Source: Niveibacterium microcysteis (lineage in GTDB: Bacteria; Pseudomonadota; Gammaproteobacteria; Burkholderiales; Rhodocyclaceae). From it: DNA of 64,000 nt. Of the stretch, positions 8,714 through 16,851 are shown piece after piece. The notes beneath the pieces are model-generated. The model saw only the letters and a list, made by a program, of their open reading frames with translations. It was not told the origin of the DNA and made no database searches. Location: the NCBI RefSeq assembly GCF_017161445.1, contig NZ_CP071060.1:434001-498000 (forward strand). The letters run 5' to 3'. The position numbers were made by a program, and so were the translations under genes. Numbering within the stretch: position 1 is the first letter of the stretch; the number at the start of each line of letters is the position of its first letter.

Positions 8714-9982
8714 TCAGGCGCTGTCGGGGTTCCGTGCAAAAGCCGCAAACGCTGCCGGCAGGCGGGCGTTTTGCAGCGCGCGCTGGCCGAAGATGAAACG
8801 GCCGTCGCAGACGAAGCCTTGCTCCGCCCAGTCGACCGCGTTCAGCATCGCACACAGCACATTCAGCCCTACATCGGGGCGATGCGGGAAAAGCGCAAGT
8901 ACCGCCCCGTCGAAATGGGGACTGTCGTGCAGGAAAAAAGGTTCCGCAACCCGGGTGCGGTGGTTGACGTAGATGCGCGGCGCGCTGCTTTGCGGATAGC
9001 CGCGTCCCCACTGCCACCAGTCCGCTTCGCCAAAGGGCTTGATGCGACGTGCGAGCAGCGCGGTCTTGTGCGGCAGCAAGGCCGGGTGGGGTGACTCGGG
9101 TTGCCAGATCATGCGGCGCGTCTCGCCGCTGGTGCGGGTGCGCGAGCAGACGAAATCGCGGGTGCCGTGCTGCGGGTCGGCGAAGATCGGGTCTGCGCCG
9201 GACACGGCACCGACGCGCACCGCAAACACCTCGGTCAGCGGTACCTCGTGGGCGTCGCGCACGAAGGCGAGCTGCCCGGCGTGTTCGACGAAGTCCCGCA
9301 TCTCCCAGTCGCCGCGCGCGGCCGCGGCCAGCGCGTCGTCGAGCGTGCGGTGGTGGGCGGCGTCGATCAGCGCAGTGCGGCGCGAGAAATCGCCCTCGAC
9401 AAAGCGCCAGATCAGGCAGTTGGGCAGCGCGCCATCGAAGCTCTTCTTGTCGCCCAGTTCGATCACATGCGTGATCGTGCCGCGTGCATGCAGCAGCCGG
9501 TTCAGCGGCCGTGCGCTGGTGGCTTTGAGGAAGTCGCGCGGGGTGATGAAGATCAGCTCACCGCCCGTGGCCAGGTGATCCAGGCATTTGGCGATGAAGA
9601 ACAGGAACAGGTTGCTGCGGCGATCGAAGCCCAGCGCGTTGGGCAGCAGCGCACGGGTGCTGGCGGCGATGTCCTGGTGCCTGACGTACGGTGGGTTGCC
9701 GATGATGGTGTCGAACTTCTCATGTACCGGCAGCGCGAAGAAGTCGCCGACCAGGGCGCCCGGCGGGGCATGGCGCGGATCGAGTTCGATGCCGACCGCG
9801 CCTGGCAGATGGCGCAGGAAGGCACCGTTGCCGCAGGAGGGCTCCAGCACGCGTCCGTGGCGCTGCCGCAGCGCCAGCATCGCCTGCACGACCGATTCTG
9901 GCGTGAAGACTTGTCCGAGTTGCGCAACGTCGAAGTCGGGCAAATCGGGGCGGGTGGGCGCGGGGCTGCAGACGGTGTTCAT
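8714..9982 (-). CDS. N6-adenine DNA methyltransferase (orphan, TaqI-like)
   Basis: A 422-residue class I SAM-dependent methyltransferase of the gamma-type N6-adenine family. Motif X region LGQVFTPESVVQAML, motif I VLEPSCGNGAFL, and the catalytic motif IV NPPYVRH are all intact. The rest resembles the target-recognition half of TaqI-like enzymes. No restriction endonuclease or specificity subunit is adjacent: gshA lies downstream and nosL upstream. It is therefore an orphan methylase or a solitary remnant of a restriction-modification system. The ATG at 9982 is preferred over an in-frame TTG 21 bases upstream. Neither has a clear ribosome binding site. Confidence 0.82.
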   Translation of the reverse strand: MNTVCSPAPTRPDLPDFDVAQLGQVFTPESVVQAMLALRQRHGRVLEPSCGNGAFLRHLPGAVGIELDPRHAPPGALVGDFFALPVHEKFDTIIGNPPYVRHQDIAASTRALLPNALGFDRRSNLFLFFIAKCLDHLATGGELIFITPRDFLKATSARPLNRLLHARGTITHVIELGDKKSFDGALPNCLIWRFVEGDFSRRTALIDAAHHRTLDDALAAAARGDWEMRDFVEHAGQLAFVRDAHEVPLTEVFAVRVGAVSGADPIFADPQHGTRDFVCSRTRTSGETRRMIWQPESPHPALLPHKTALLARRIKPFGEADWWQWGRGYPQSSAPRIYVNHRTRVAEPFFLHDSPHFDGAVLALFPHRPDVGLNVLCAMLNAVDWAEQGFVCDGRFIFGQRALQNARLPAAFAAFARNPDSA

Positions 9983-10027
9983 CGGGGCGGCATTGTCCCA
10001 CAAGCCGACCGGCTGCCCCGCGTGGGC

Positions 10028-10534
10028 TCACATCTTCTGGTCGTGGTCCATGCCGCCGTCCATGCTCACGGCGTCCGGCTTGATCTCGGCGTAGGCCACC
10101 ACCTTGCCGCCGTATTGCTGTGCGAAGGCGTCGGCTGCGCCGCGTTCGGCAAAGCTCGCGAGCGTCGGGCCCATGCTGCCGTGGCGCTTGGAGCCCTGCA
10201 CGTAGAAGGCGGCCTTCGCGTCGATCCACGCGTCCTGCGGCTTGTCCCAGTCGGTCTTCGCCATGTCCTGCACATAGGCACCCTTCATTGCGCGCTGCTG
10301 TTCGGGCTTGAGCAGGGTCGCGATGATCTCGCGCGTATCGCAGAAGAAGTCGTGCTGGCCGTCGGCCCACACGATCTGGCCCTTGGGGCCGGGGAAGTCG
10401 GCCAGCGTCATGCCGTCCAGCGAGCACGCGTCGCCACGCGCGATGGAAGCCGGCTTGTCGTCGACCGGTGCCTTGCTGCAGGCGGCCAGGGCTAGAAACA
10501 GGCCGAGGGTCAGGATGCGGAAACGGGGTTTCAC
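10028..10534 (-). CDS. nosL: NosL copper chaperone lipoprotein
   Basis: Outer-face lipoprotein that delivers Cu(I) to apo-N2O reductase through NosDFY. At 168 residues it has signal MKPRFRILTLGLFLALAAC with lipidated Cys19. The conserved NosL region CSLDGMTLADFPGPKGQI contains the Cys/Met pair expected to bind copper. FFCDTREI and VYVQGSKRHGSMG-like segments follow, then a Met/His-rich tail (SMDGGMDHDQKM). The start overlaps nosY by 4 bases. Last gene of the nosRDFYL operon. Confidence 0.93.
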   Translation of the reverse strand: MKPRFRILTLGLFLALAACSKAPVDDKPASIARGDACSLDGMTLADFPGPKGQIVWADGQHDFFCDTREIIATLLKPEQQRAMKGAYVQDMAKTDWDKPQDAWIDAKAAFYVQGSKRHGSMGPTLASFAERGAADAFAQQYGGKVVAYAEIKPDAVSMDGGMDHDQKM

Positions 10535-11346
10535 TTGAATCTCCAGTAGGCAAGGGCCAGCGGTGCGGCGATCCAGCCGGCCATCACGCCGCCGAGCACC
10601 GCAGGGTTGGCGAGCGCGGGCGGGAAGACGGTGGCCAGGCCGTACAGCGCGCCGACCTGGTCGAGGCTGAACACGTTGAGGATGCGGAAGACGTCGGTCG
10701 GGTTGGCGAGCAGCAGCCAGGGCAGGGCGTCACCTGCGCCGCTGCCGCCCAGGGCGATGAGGCCGCCGAGCAACACCAGATCGAACACGATGACGAAGAG
10801 GAACCAGGCGCCGACCGCGTAGCCCGAGGCGCGCGCGCGGTCGCTTGCCAGTACCGACAGCAGTACCGCGATCGCGAGGAACACCAGCCCGAGCAGGATC
10901 GCCGACGCAACAAAGCCGGCGTAGTGGAACAACGCGTCGCCACCCGCGGTGAGGAAGGCCGCGCCGGCCAGCCCGAAGCCGAGCACCGTGGCCACCGTCA
11001 GCGTGGCGGCAAGCCCGACGAACTTGCCGACCAGCACCTCGCCGCGCGTCACCGGTAGCGCAAGCAGCAGTTCCATCGTGCCGCGCTCGCGTTCGCCGAC
11101 GATCACGTCGAAGCCCAGCACCAGCGCGATCAGCGGGATCAGGTAGGTGACCAGCGAGACGAGGCTTGCGATCGTCACGTCGATGCCGCGAAAGCCGACC
11201 TGGCCTTCACTCGCGGCACCGAAGTAGGCAATTGCGAGCGCGAAGCCGGCGAACACCGTGGCGATCACCCACACCCAACGGTTCCGCACGCGGTCGCGGA
11301 ATTCCTTGCCGGCGATCGCGGTGATCTGTTGCAGCACGATGTTCAT
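10531..11346 (-). CDS. nosY: NosY, membrane permease of the NosDFY copper-site assembly transporter
   Basis: A 271-residue ABC-2 type membrane protein with about six hydrophobic segments. With NosF and NosD it forms the complex that assembles the CuZ centre of N2O reductase. The N-terminus IAGKEFRDRVRNRWVW is the cytoplasmic coupling region of NosY-like permeases, and VGERERGTMELLLALPVTR is the ABC-2 signature. Both ends overlap neighbours by 4 bases (nosF before, nosL after), so it is translated as part of a coupled block. Confidence 0.95.
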   Translation of the reverse strand: MNIVLQQITAIAGKEFRDRVRNRWVWVIATVFAGFALAIAYFGAASEGQVGFRGIDVTIASLVSLVTYLIPLIALVLGFDVIVGERERGTMELLLALPVTRGEVLVGKFVGLAATLTVATVLGFGLAGAAFLTAGGDALFHYAGFVASAILLGLVFLAIAVLLSVLASDRARASGYAVGAWFLFVIVFDLVLLGGLIALGGSGAGDALPWLLLANPTDVFRILNVFSLDQVGALYGLATVFPPALANPAVLGGVMAGWIAAPLALAYWRFK

Positions 11347-12245
11347 GCGGCCTCCTGCGAGTGTTCGAGGAACACGGCTTCGAGCGAAGGCTCGACCAGC
11401 CGCAGGTCGCTGACGCCCGGCTCCGCCGCCAACTGAGCGATGCGCGCGAGCTTGTCGCCGCGATTCACGCTCAACGCCACATGGGCCGCGTCTTCCGCGC
11501 TAGCGCCCAGCGTTGCGATCAGTCGCTCGCGTGCTTCGGCCGTCACCCGAACGATCAGCCGCACCGGCAGCTCGGCCCGTTCGCGCAGTTCGGCGACGCT
11601 GCCCTGCGCCACGATGCGGCCTTCGCGCAGGATCGCCACCTCATCCACCCGCTGCTCGATCTCGGCGAGGATGTGCGAGGTCAGCACCACGGTTGCGCCT
11701 TCGGCCTTGAGCTCGGCGATGACGCGGTAAAAATCGTGGATCGCCTGCGGGTCCAGCCCGTTCGTGGGCTCGTCGAGAAACAGCAGTTTCGGTTTGCCCA
11801 GCAGCGCCTGCGCAAAACCGAGCCGTTGCCGCATCCCCTTCGAGTAACCGCGCACCTTGCGTGTCGCCGCATGGGCGAGGCCGACACGTTCCAGTGCCGC
11901 ATCGCATTCGGCGCGCGCCGCGCCGCGCAGCTTGGCGTAGAAGCGCAGGGTTTCGAGGCCGCTCAGGTTGTCGTACAGCGCGACGTGTTCGGGCAGGTAG
12001 CCGATCTGCTGGCGCACTTCGCGGAAGCGCGCGCCGTCGCTGGGCTCGCCGAGCAGGCGCAGCGTTCCGGCGTCCGGCACGATCAACCCGAGCATCATGC
12101 GGAACAACGTGCTCTTGCCGGCGCCGTTGTGGCCGATCAGGCCGAAGGTGCGACCGGGTGCGACGGCAAGTGAGACGCCGCGCACGGCTTCCACTTCGCC
12201 GAAGCGCTTGGTGACGCCGGTGAGTTCAATGGCGGGCGCGTTCAA
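11343..12245 (-). CDS. nosF: NosF, ATPase of the NosDFY transporter
   Basis: ABC ATPase powering NosDFY. Walker A GHNGAGKST, signature YSKGMRQRLGFAQALLG and Walker B LLFLDEPTNGLD are intact. I choose the TTG at 12245 (giving MNAPAIELTG, 300 residues, the usual NosF length) because TGGAGA lies 8 bases upstream. The frame stays open upstream to 12338, but that stretch overlaps nosD and looks non-coding. The start lies 20 bases inside the end of nosD. Confidence 0.93.
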   Translation of the reverse strand: MNAPAIELTGVTKRFGEVEAVRGVSLAVAPGRTFGLIGHNGAGKSTLFRMMLGLIVPDAGTLRLLGEPSDGARFREVRQQIGYLPEHVALYDNLSGLETLRFYAKLRGAARAECDAALERVGLAHAATRKVRGYSKGMRQRLGFAQALLGKPKLLFLDEPTNGLDPQAIHDFYRVIAELKAEGATVVLTSHILAEIEQRVDEVAILREGRIVAQGSVAELRERAELPVRLIVRVTAEARERLIATLGASAEDAAHVALSVNRGDKLARIAQLAAEPGVSDLRLVEPSLEAVFLEHSQEAA

Positions 12246-13491
12246 GCCAGTATCTCCATTCTGGGTGGCGGGGGCGCATCGCAGGCGAGGGTTCCACCAC
12301 GGTGGGTGCGCGCAGCACCGGGAACTGCCGGGCGGCAAGGCGCAGGGTTTCGACCGCCGGGCTGTTGAGCAGTACGCGGGCCGCGGGGTAGCGCCACATC
12401 AGGCGGTCCACCAGGTCGGCGGCTTCGAAGGGTACGTCGCCGCGGCCATCGCCGTTGCGATCCCAGCCGAGGTAGCCGCTCCAGTGGTTGCCGGCTTTCG
12501 GCCCCCACACCTCGTCCTTCGCGCCAACGTAGCGCACGCCTTCGTGGTTGCCGATGAAGTCGTTGCCGTCGACCTGGTTGTGCCAGGAGCCGGCCGACAG
12601 GTGCACACCGACTTCGTTGCGCACCACGAGGTTGCCGGTCAGGGTGTTGTCCTGGGCGTCGTAGATGAAGAAGCCGCGGCCGTTGCCGGCGATGATGTTG
12701 CCGCTGACCTCGGCGCGCTGGATCGTGCGCAGCATGATGCCGTGATCGGTGTTGGCCCACGCGATGTTGTTGCGCACCACCTGGTCATGCACCTCCATCA
12801 GCGCGAGCCCGCCGCGGTTGTGGTGCACGAAGTTCTTCTCCCAGGTGTTGAAGTAGGAGTTCATGTAGTGCGTGCCGTAGCGGCTGTCGTGGATCTCGTT
12901 GCCGCGGAACAGCGCGTGGTGCGACACGTCGACATAGATGCCGTCGCGCGAGTAGCTGATGTGGTTGTCGAGGATCTTCGCGCCCTGCGTGTTGTAGAGC
13001 TGGATGCCGTTGCCGCGGTTGGGCGAGAGGTAGTCGCGCTTGCCGGCGATGCGGTTCTTTTCCACCACCACGTCGTTGGCCTTCTCGATCCACAGCCCGA
13101 ACAGGTTGTAGGCGAGCTGGTTGTTGCGCACCACCGCGCGGTGCGCGCCCGGCTGGATGTAGATGCCAGCCTGCTGCTTCGCGAGGTCGTCACCCGAATC
13201 GCGCACCACGAAACCTTCGACGCGCACGTCGGGCGAGACGATGCGGATCACATCCCCCGACATGTCTCCGCTGATCGTTGGCATGTTCTCGCCAATCAGC
13301 GTGAGCGGCTTTTCGATCCGCAGGTGCTCGTGATACTGGCCGCGCGCCACGCGGATCGTGTCGCCCGGCTGGGCGCGCACGATCGCCGCCGCAATCGACT
13401 CGCCGGCCGCCACATGCAGTTCGGCGGCAGCGGCCGTGCCGGCAAGCAGCAGCGTGATCGACAGGAAGGCGATGCGAAGGGCGGAGCACAT
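12226..13491 (-). CDS. nosD: NosD, periplasmic copper-processing beta-helix protein
   Basis: A 421-residue secreted protein that receives copper from NosL and works with NosFY on NosZ maturation. Signal peptide MCSALRIAFLSITLLLAGTAAAA, then repeated right-handed beta-helix (PbH1/CASH) units rich in the pattern hxxNxh, for example VVRNNQLAYNLFG, VVEKNRIAGKRDY and VSGNIIAGNGRG. It starts 10 bases after nosR. A much longer upstream frame lies within nosR on another frame and is discarded. Confidence 0.94.
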   Translation of the reverse strand: MCSALRIAFLSITLLLAGTAAAAELHVAAGESIAAAIVRAQPGDTIRVARGQYHEHLRIEKPLTLIGENMPTISGDMSGDVIRIVSPDVRVEGFVVRDSGDDLAKQQAGIYIQPGAHRAVVRNNQLAYNLFGLWIEKANDVVVEKNRIAGKRDYLSPNRGNGIQLYNTQGAKILDNHISYSRDGIYVDVSHHALFRGNEIHDSRYGTHYMNSYFNTWEKNFVHHNRGGLALMEVHDQVVRNNIAWANTDHGIMLRTIQRAEVSGNIIAGNGRGFFIYDAQDNTLTGNLVVRNEVGVHLSAGSWHNQVDGNDFIGNHEGVRYVGAKDEVWGPKAGNHWSGYLGWDRNGDGRGDVPFEAADLVDRLMWRYPAARVLLNSPAVETLRLAARQFPVLRAPTVVEPSPAMRPRHPEWRYWLERARH

Positions 13492-13501
13492 GCGCTTGAG
13501 C

Positions 13502-15655
13502 CTACGGAGCCTCGCCCCGCACTTCCTTGATCGGAATGAAGTAGCCGTCGCGCCCGATCGGGGTGAGCTTGAGGCCCGCCTTCTCGCGCCGCTTGCGCTC
13601 GGTCGCCAGGGGCGGGCAGGCGTGCGCGTCGTGGTAGTACACCATGCAGTCGAGGCATAGCAGGCACTCGCGCTGGTCGATCTTGCCGTCTGCCGCAATC
13701 GCCAGCGAGCCGCACTGCACAGCGCAGGCCTTGCACGGGCCGCATTCCTTTTTGCGGCGCAGGCCAAAGAGGCGGAAGCTGGTCGGAATCGCAAGCCCGG
13801 CGCCCAGCGGGCAGAGGTATTTGCAGAATGGGCGTTCGATGAACAACGAGAGCCCCAGCACGACCGTGAAGAACAACTGGAAGGGCCAGCTGCGGTTCCA
13901 CGGGCCAACGAGGAAGGTTGTCTTGAAGGGTTCGACCTCGGCGAATTGCTCGGCCACCGTCATCGACCACAGCGACACCGCCATCAGCGCAAAGAACACG
14001 CCGTACTTCACCCACTTCAGCTTGTCGTGCAGCGGCTTCGGGACGTGGCGCTGGAAGCGCTTCAAACCCAGCTTGCCGGCGATCTTGTAGGCCAGCTCGG
14101 ACAGCGAACCGAAGGGGCACAGCCAGCCGCAAAAGAGCCCGCGGCCCCATACGAACAGCGTGATGAAGATGAACCACCAGAAGACGAAGATGAAGGGGTC
14201 GGTGAGGAACAGCTCCCACTCCCAGCGCGAGATCAGGGAGTGGAACCAGGTCATCACATGCGTGATCGAGGGCTGCGCCATCAGCACGCCACCAATCCAC
14301 ACGATGCTGACCGTCCAGAACACATACTTGGGCCAGGCCACCCAGCGCTTGTCGCGGATCGTCGCGCGCGCAGTCAGCCAGTCGCGGCGTGAGTAGGTGA
14401 AGGCGACGATGGTGAGGAAGGCGACGAAGAAGACGATGCTGACCGCCTTGTCGCGCCAGATCTTCTTCCAAGGGGCCTCGGGTTCGCTCACTGCCGGGCG
14501 GCCACCTTCGAGCCAGGCATCCGGCAGCCACAGCTTGGTCTCGAAGTTGATGAACTGGCGCTGACCGGTCGACTTGTCCTGCTTGTTGGCGAGGTAGACG
14601 AAGCGGAACGGCCAGGCGGCGGAGAAGCTTGCATCGCGCAGGATGAAGATGCTCGATTCGCGGAAGTTCGGGTGGCCTTTCGCCTGCAGGGAATAGAGGT
14701 TCAGGTAGTCGAGATCGCGAAAGGTGTAGGTGTCCGCATCCTGCTTCACCTGAACGCGATCGAAGATGCCGCCGCGCACGAAGCCGGAGCCCTTGAAGGA
14801 GCCGGCGCCATCGCTGATCACCATCAGCGCGGTTTCATGCGGCTTGAGCCGCGTCATCAGCGCACGCCATTCGGTCGCACCCAGCACCGCACGGCCCAGC
14901 GTCGGGTGGTTCAGCACGCCGACCCACAAATCGAGGTAAGGCTGGCCGGTATCGGGCTCGCCCACGTCGGCCGGCTGCAGGGTCAGGCGCGATACGGCGC
15001 CGGCCTTCACCAGCGCGTCCCAGTCCGCGATGTCACCGACGTCCTTGTAACGCGCGCTCGGGCGCACTTCGCTCTTCAGGATGCCGACCTTGCGTGCCAC
15101 CTGCTGCGCCGCGCGGGTGATGACCTGATTTTCGGCAACGACGGTCACCGTCGCGCCGGAAATTGCATCGAGCCCGACGGTCTGCTTGTCACCACTACCG
15201 ACCTCGAAATGCTGCGCAACCGATTTGCCGAGGTACTGGCCGACGAAGGCGTCCAGCTTCGTTTCCGGAATTCCCAGCAGAAGAATCGGTTCGGAGTGCT
15301 TCAGCACATGGATGCCGGTGAAGCGCCCGGCAGTGTCCATGCCGATCAGCGTGATCACCGGCTTGCCGGAGTAGGCCGGGATGTCGACCAGATCGGTCGA
15401 GAGAAAGACGTAGCCGATCGCCTTGTCGCCCTTGTAGCCGGTCGCGAAGCGCGGCTGCCCATCGCGTGGCGAGAAGCGCTCGGCGCCGGGCAGCACCGCC
15501 TTGCAATCGGTGTAGGCGCAGAGATCCGGTGCGGTGAAGAGTTCGGGCGCGAGCTTGGCTTCATACGCCAGCGCCTGTACTGCCGTGGGCTGCAGGCACA
15601 AGAGCGCGGCGGCCAAGGCGATCGTTGCGCGAAGAAAACGGGTGAAACGGGGCAT
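13502..15655 (-). CDS. nosR: NosR, flavo-iron-sulfur membrane protein for N2O reduction
   Basis: Polytopic protein that passes quinol electrons towards NosZ and supports nosZ expression and activity. The 717 residues comprise a signal sequence, a periplasmic FMN-binding domain with acceptor motif DAISGAT (Thr169 predicted flavinylated), and five to six membrane helices from about residue 415. Two CxxxCP motifs (CGWLCPFG, CKYLCPLG) and two C-terminal 4Fe-4S binding sets (CGPCKACAVQC and CLLCLDC) follow. First gene of nosRDFYL. GGAG lies 9 bases before the ATG. Upstream are two regulatory elements shared with the distant nosZ promoter. Confidence 0.97.
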   Translation of the reverse strand: MPRFTRFLRATIALAAALLCLQPTAVQALAYEAKLAPELFTAPDLCAYTDCKAVLPGAERFSPRDGQPRFATGYKGDKAIGYVFLSTDLVDIPAYSGKPVITLIGMDTAGRFTGIHVLKHSEPILLLGIPETKLDAFVGQYLGKSVAQHFEVGSGDKQTVGLDAISGATVTVVAENQVITRAAQQVARKVGILKSEVRPSARYKDVGDIADWDALVKAGAVSRLTLQPADVGEPDTGQPYLDLWVGVLNHPTLGRAVLGATEWRALMTRLKPHETALMVISDGAGSFKGSGFVRGGIFDRVQVKQDADTYTFRDLDYLNLYSLQAKGHPNFRESSIFILRDASFSAAWPFRFVYLANKQDKSTGQRQFINFETKLWLPDAWLEGGRPAVSEPEAPWKKIWRDKAVSIVFFVAFLTIVAFTYSRRDWLTARATIRDKRWVAWPKYVFWTVSIVWIGGVLMAQPSITHVMTWFHSLISRWEWELFLTDPFIFVFWWFIFITLFVWGRGLFCGWLCPFGSLSELAYKIAGKLGLKRFQRHVPKPLHDKLKWVKYGVFFALMAVSLWSMTVAEQFAEVEPFKTTFLVGPWNRSWPFQLFFTVVLGLSLFIERPFCKYLCPLGAGLAIPTSFRLFGLRRKKECGPCKACAVQCGSLAIAADGKIDQRECLLCLDCMVYYHDAHACPPLATERKRREKAGLKLTPIGRDGYFIPIKEVRGEAP

Positions 15656-15679
15656 TGCCAGGCACTCCGGACCTTTGGT

Positions 15680-15694
15680 GCGGCAAAGTGTCGC
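15680..15694. promoter_or_regulatory. Inverted repeat GCGGCAAAGTGTCGC upstream of nosR
   Basis: Half-sites GCGGC and GTCGC are separated by 5 bases and flanked by T and A (TGCGGCAAAGTGTCGCA). The element lies 25-39 bases before the nosR ATG. The same pattern, TGCGNCAAAKTGTCGC, occurs twice upstream of nosZ. It resembles the two-half-site GCGNC/GNCGC element described for RegA/PrrA/RoxR response regulators, and a regA gene lies beside nosZ. The match is seen directly; binding is inferred. Confidence 0.55.
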
Positions 15695-15715
15695 AGTCCG
15701 GGGGCGGTCGCTTCC

Positions 15716-15729
15716 TTGTCGCGGGGCAA
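15716..15729. promoter_or_regulatory. Crp/Fnr-type box TTGTCGCGGGGCAA upstream of nosR
   Basis: A TTG-N8-CAA inverted repeat centred 67.5 bases before the nosR ATG. It matches 12 of 14 bases with the box TTGTCGCGAGTCAA upstream of nosZ. It departs from the canonical FNR site (TTGAT-N4-ATCAA) but keeps the TTG/CAA core recognised by the Crp/Fnr family, including NO-responsive Dnr/Nnr regulators. If the box acts at -41.5, transcription would begin near 15681. Confidence 0.4.
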
Positions 15730-15838
15730 GAAACGGGATCCGCCCTGTTGCGCGCTGGTAGCGCGGTCCGCTGACTGGTGACGGTCGCGAATTAGAATGC
15801 CGTTCGCCGTTGCGCTGACTCGACGCTCAGGACTCTTC

Positions 15839-16249
15839 ATGAACCGACTGCTTACCTGTCTCTCACTGTCTTTCCTCGCCATGCCGGCGACCGTGGCGGC
15901 GGGTGATTTCACGCAGCGCTTCTGCGCTGCCGACCCGCGTTACTACGTTGAGATGGCGCAGGCGGGGGATGTTGTGAGCCTCACGTACGGCCGGCCGGAG
16001 GGGACGGATGTGGCGCTGTACGCCCTGCAGACTGCTGGGCGTGTCGATGATCAACCGGTGCTGAAGATCCTCGGCGCCGAGGCCGATGCGAGCTTGCAGG
16101 ACGCCATCGGATTCAGCCTGGCGCCAAAGGACGCGGCGAACGCGCCGGTCGAGGCCTTCATCGGAACGACGGCCGACGATTTGCTGTATTTCGAGTTGGG
16201 GCGCGACCGTGTGTATTACGGGGGGTCCGCGAAACAATGCGGCCGCTAG
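15839..16249 (+). CDS. Small exported protein of unknown function
   Basis: A 136-residue protein with signal peptide MNRLLTCLSLSFLAMPATVAA; the mature part is about 115 residues. Two Cys (one in RFCAADPRYY near the start, one three residues from the end, KQCGR) could form a disulfide. The middle contains DVVSLTYGRP and VALYALQTAGR. I do not recognise the family. Start at the ATG with AGGA 7 bases upstream. It is divergent from nosR but nothing ties it to denitrification. The last 4 bases overlap the convergent membrane-protein gene. Confidence 0.7.
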   Translation: MNRLLTCLSLSFLAMPATVAAGDFTQRFCAADPRYYVEMAQAGDVVSLTYGRPEGTDVALYALQTAGRVDDQPVLKILGAEADASLQDAIGFSLAPKDAANAPVEAFIGTTADDLLYFELGRDRVYYGGSAKQCGR

Positions 16250-16704
16250 GTTTGTTGTGCCCGCGTGCTGCGCTGTGGCGCCACCTTGCCGGCGAAGCGC
16301 ACGCATAGCCAGACGATGGGCGGAGCGACGATCGCGGAGGTGCTGAGGATGTCCGCCACGCTGTGATAACGCTGATAAAGCATCAGCGCGAAGTAGGCGA
16401 GCAGCGATGCCAGCCACACCGGGCGCCCGCGCGGCAACAGGGTGCACAGGATGGCGACCGCGGCAATCGCGACCGCACTGTGGGTGCTGTAGTCGAGGCC
16501 CACGGCGGGCCAGAGGCCCAAAGCCTTGTCGGCAAACATCAGGCTGTAGCAGACCACCAGTGTCGCCAGCCCGAACCCGATGCGCATGCCGGCGAGACGC
16601 CACTGCCGCTGTGCCAGCGGCGACAGCGCCAAGATCAGCCAAAGCCCCCCGAGCAAGGGCGTGTAGGCGTCGGCAATCGCATCGAGGGTTTCGTAGTCGG
16701 GCAT
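16246..16704 (-). CDS. PAP2-like integral membrane protein
   Basis: A 152-residue protein with about five hydrophobic segments. DYSTHSAVA and, after the next helix, YQRYHSVADILSTS resemble the second and third phosphatase motifs of the PAP2 superfamily (SxxxH, and RxxxxxHxxxD in shortened form). The first KxxxxxxRP motif is not evident, so catalytic activity is uncertain. It could be a PAP2-fold protein without activity. It ends overlapping the convergent upstream gene by 4 bases. Confidence 0.5.
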   Translation of the reverse strand: MPDYETLDAIADAYTPLLGGLWLILALSPLAQRQWRLAGMRIGFGLATLVVCYSLMFADKALGLWPAVGLDYSTHSAVAIAAVAILCTLLPRGRPVWLASLLAYFALMLYQRYHSVADILSTSAIVAPPIVWLCVRFAGKVAPQRSTRAQQT

Positions 16705-16851
16705 CAGGTGAATCTTCCGCGCGGGAAGTGGCGGGGCAGGCGGTGCCCTGCGCGACGGATGCGCTCGCGGTGCGGCGTGGTGGACGGCAGCGCGGAGGCG
16801 TTCAGTTGATTGGTAGTGGATGCAAGCGTGCTCAGCTGAGCCTTCTGCGCA

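Noticed and set aside
9983..10003. TTG start adding 7 residues to the adenine methyltransferase
   Set aside because: No ribosome site precedes it, and the added residues lack family conservation. The ATG at 9982 is simpler.
10028..10534. NosL copper motif CSLDGM instead of a two-Cys form
   Set aside because: The CxLDGM variant with a following PGPK segment appears normal for betaproteobacterial NosL, so I did not treat it as unusual.
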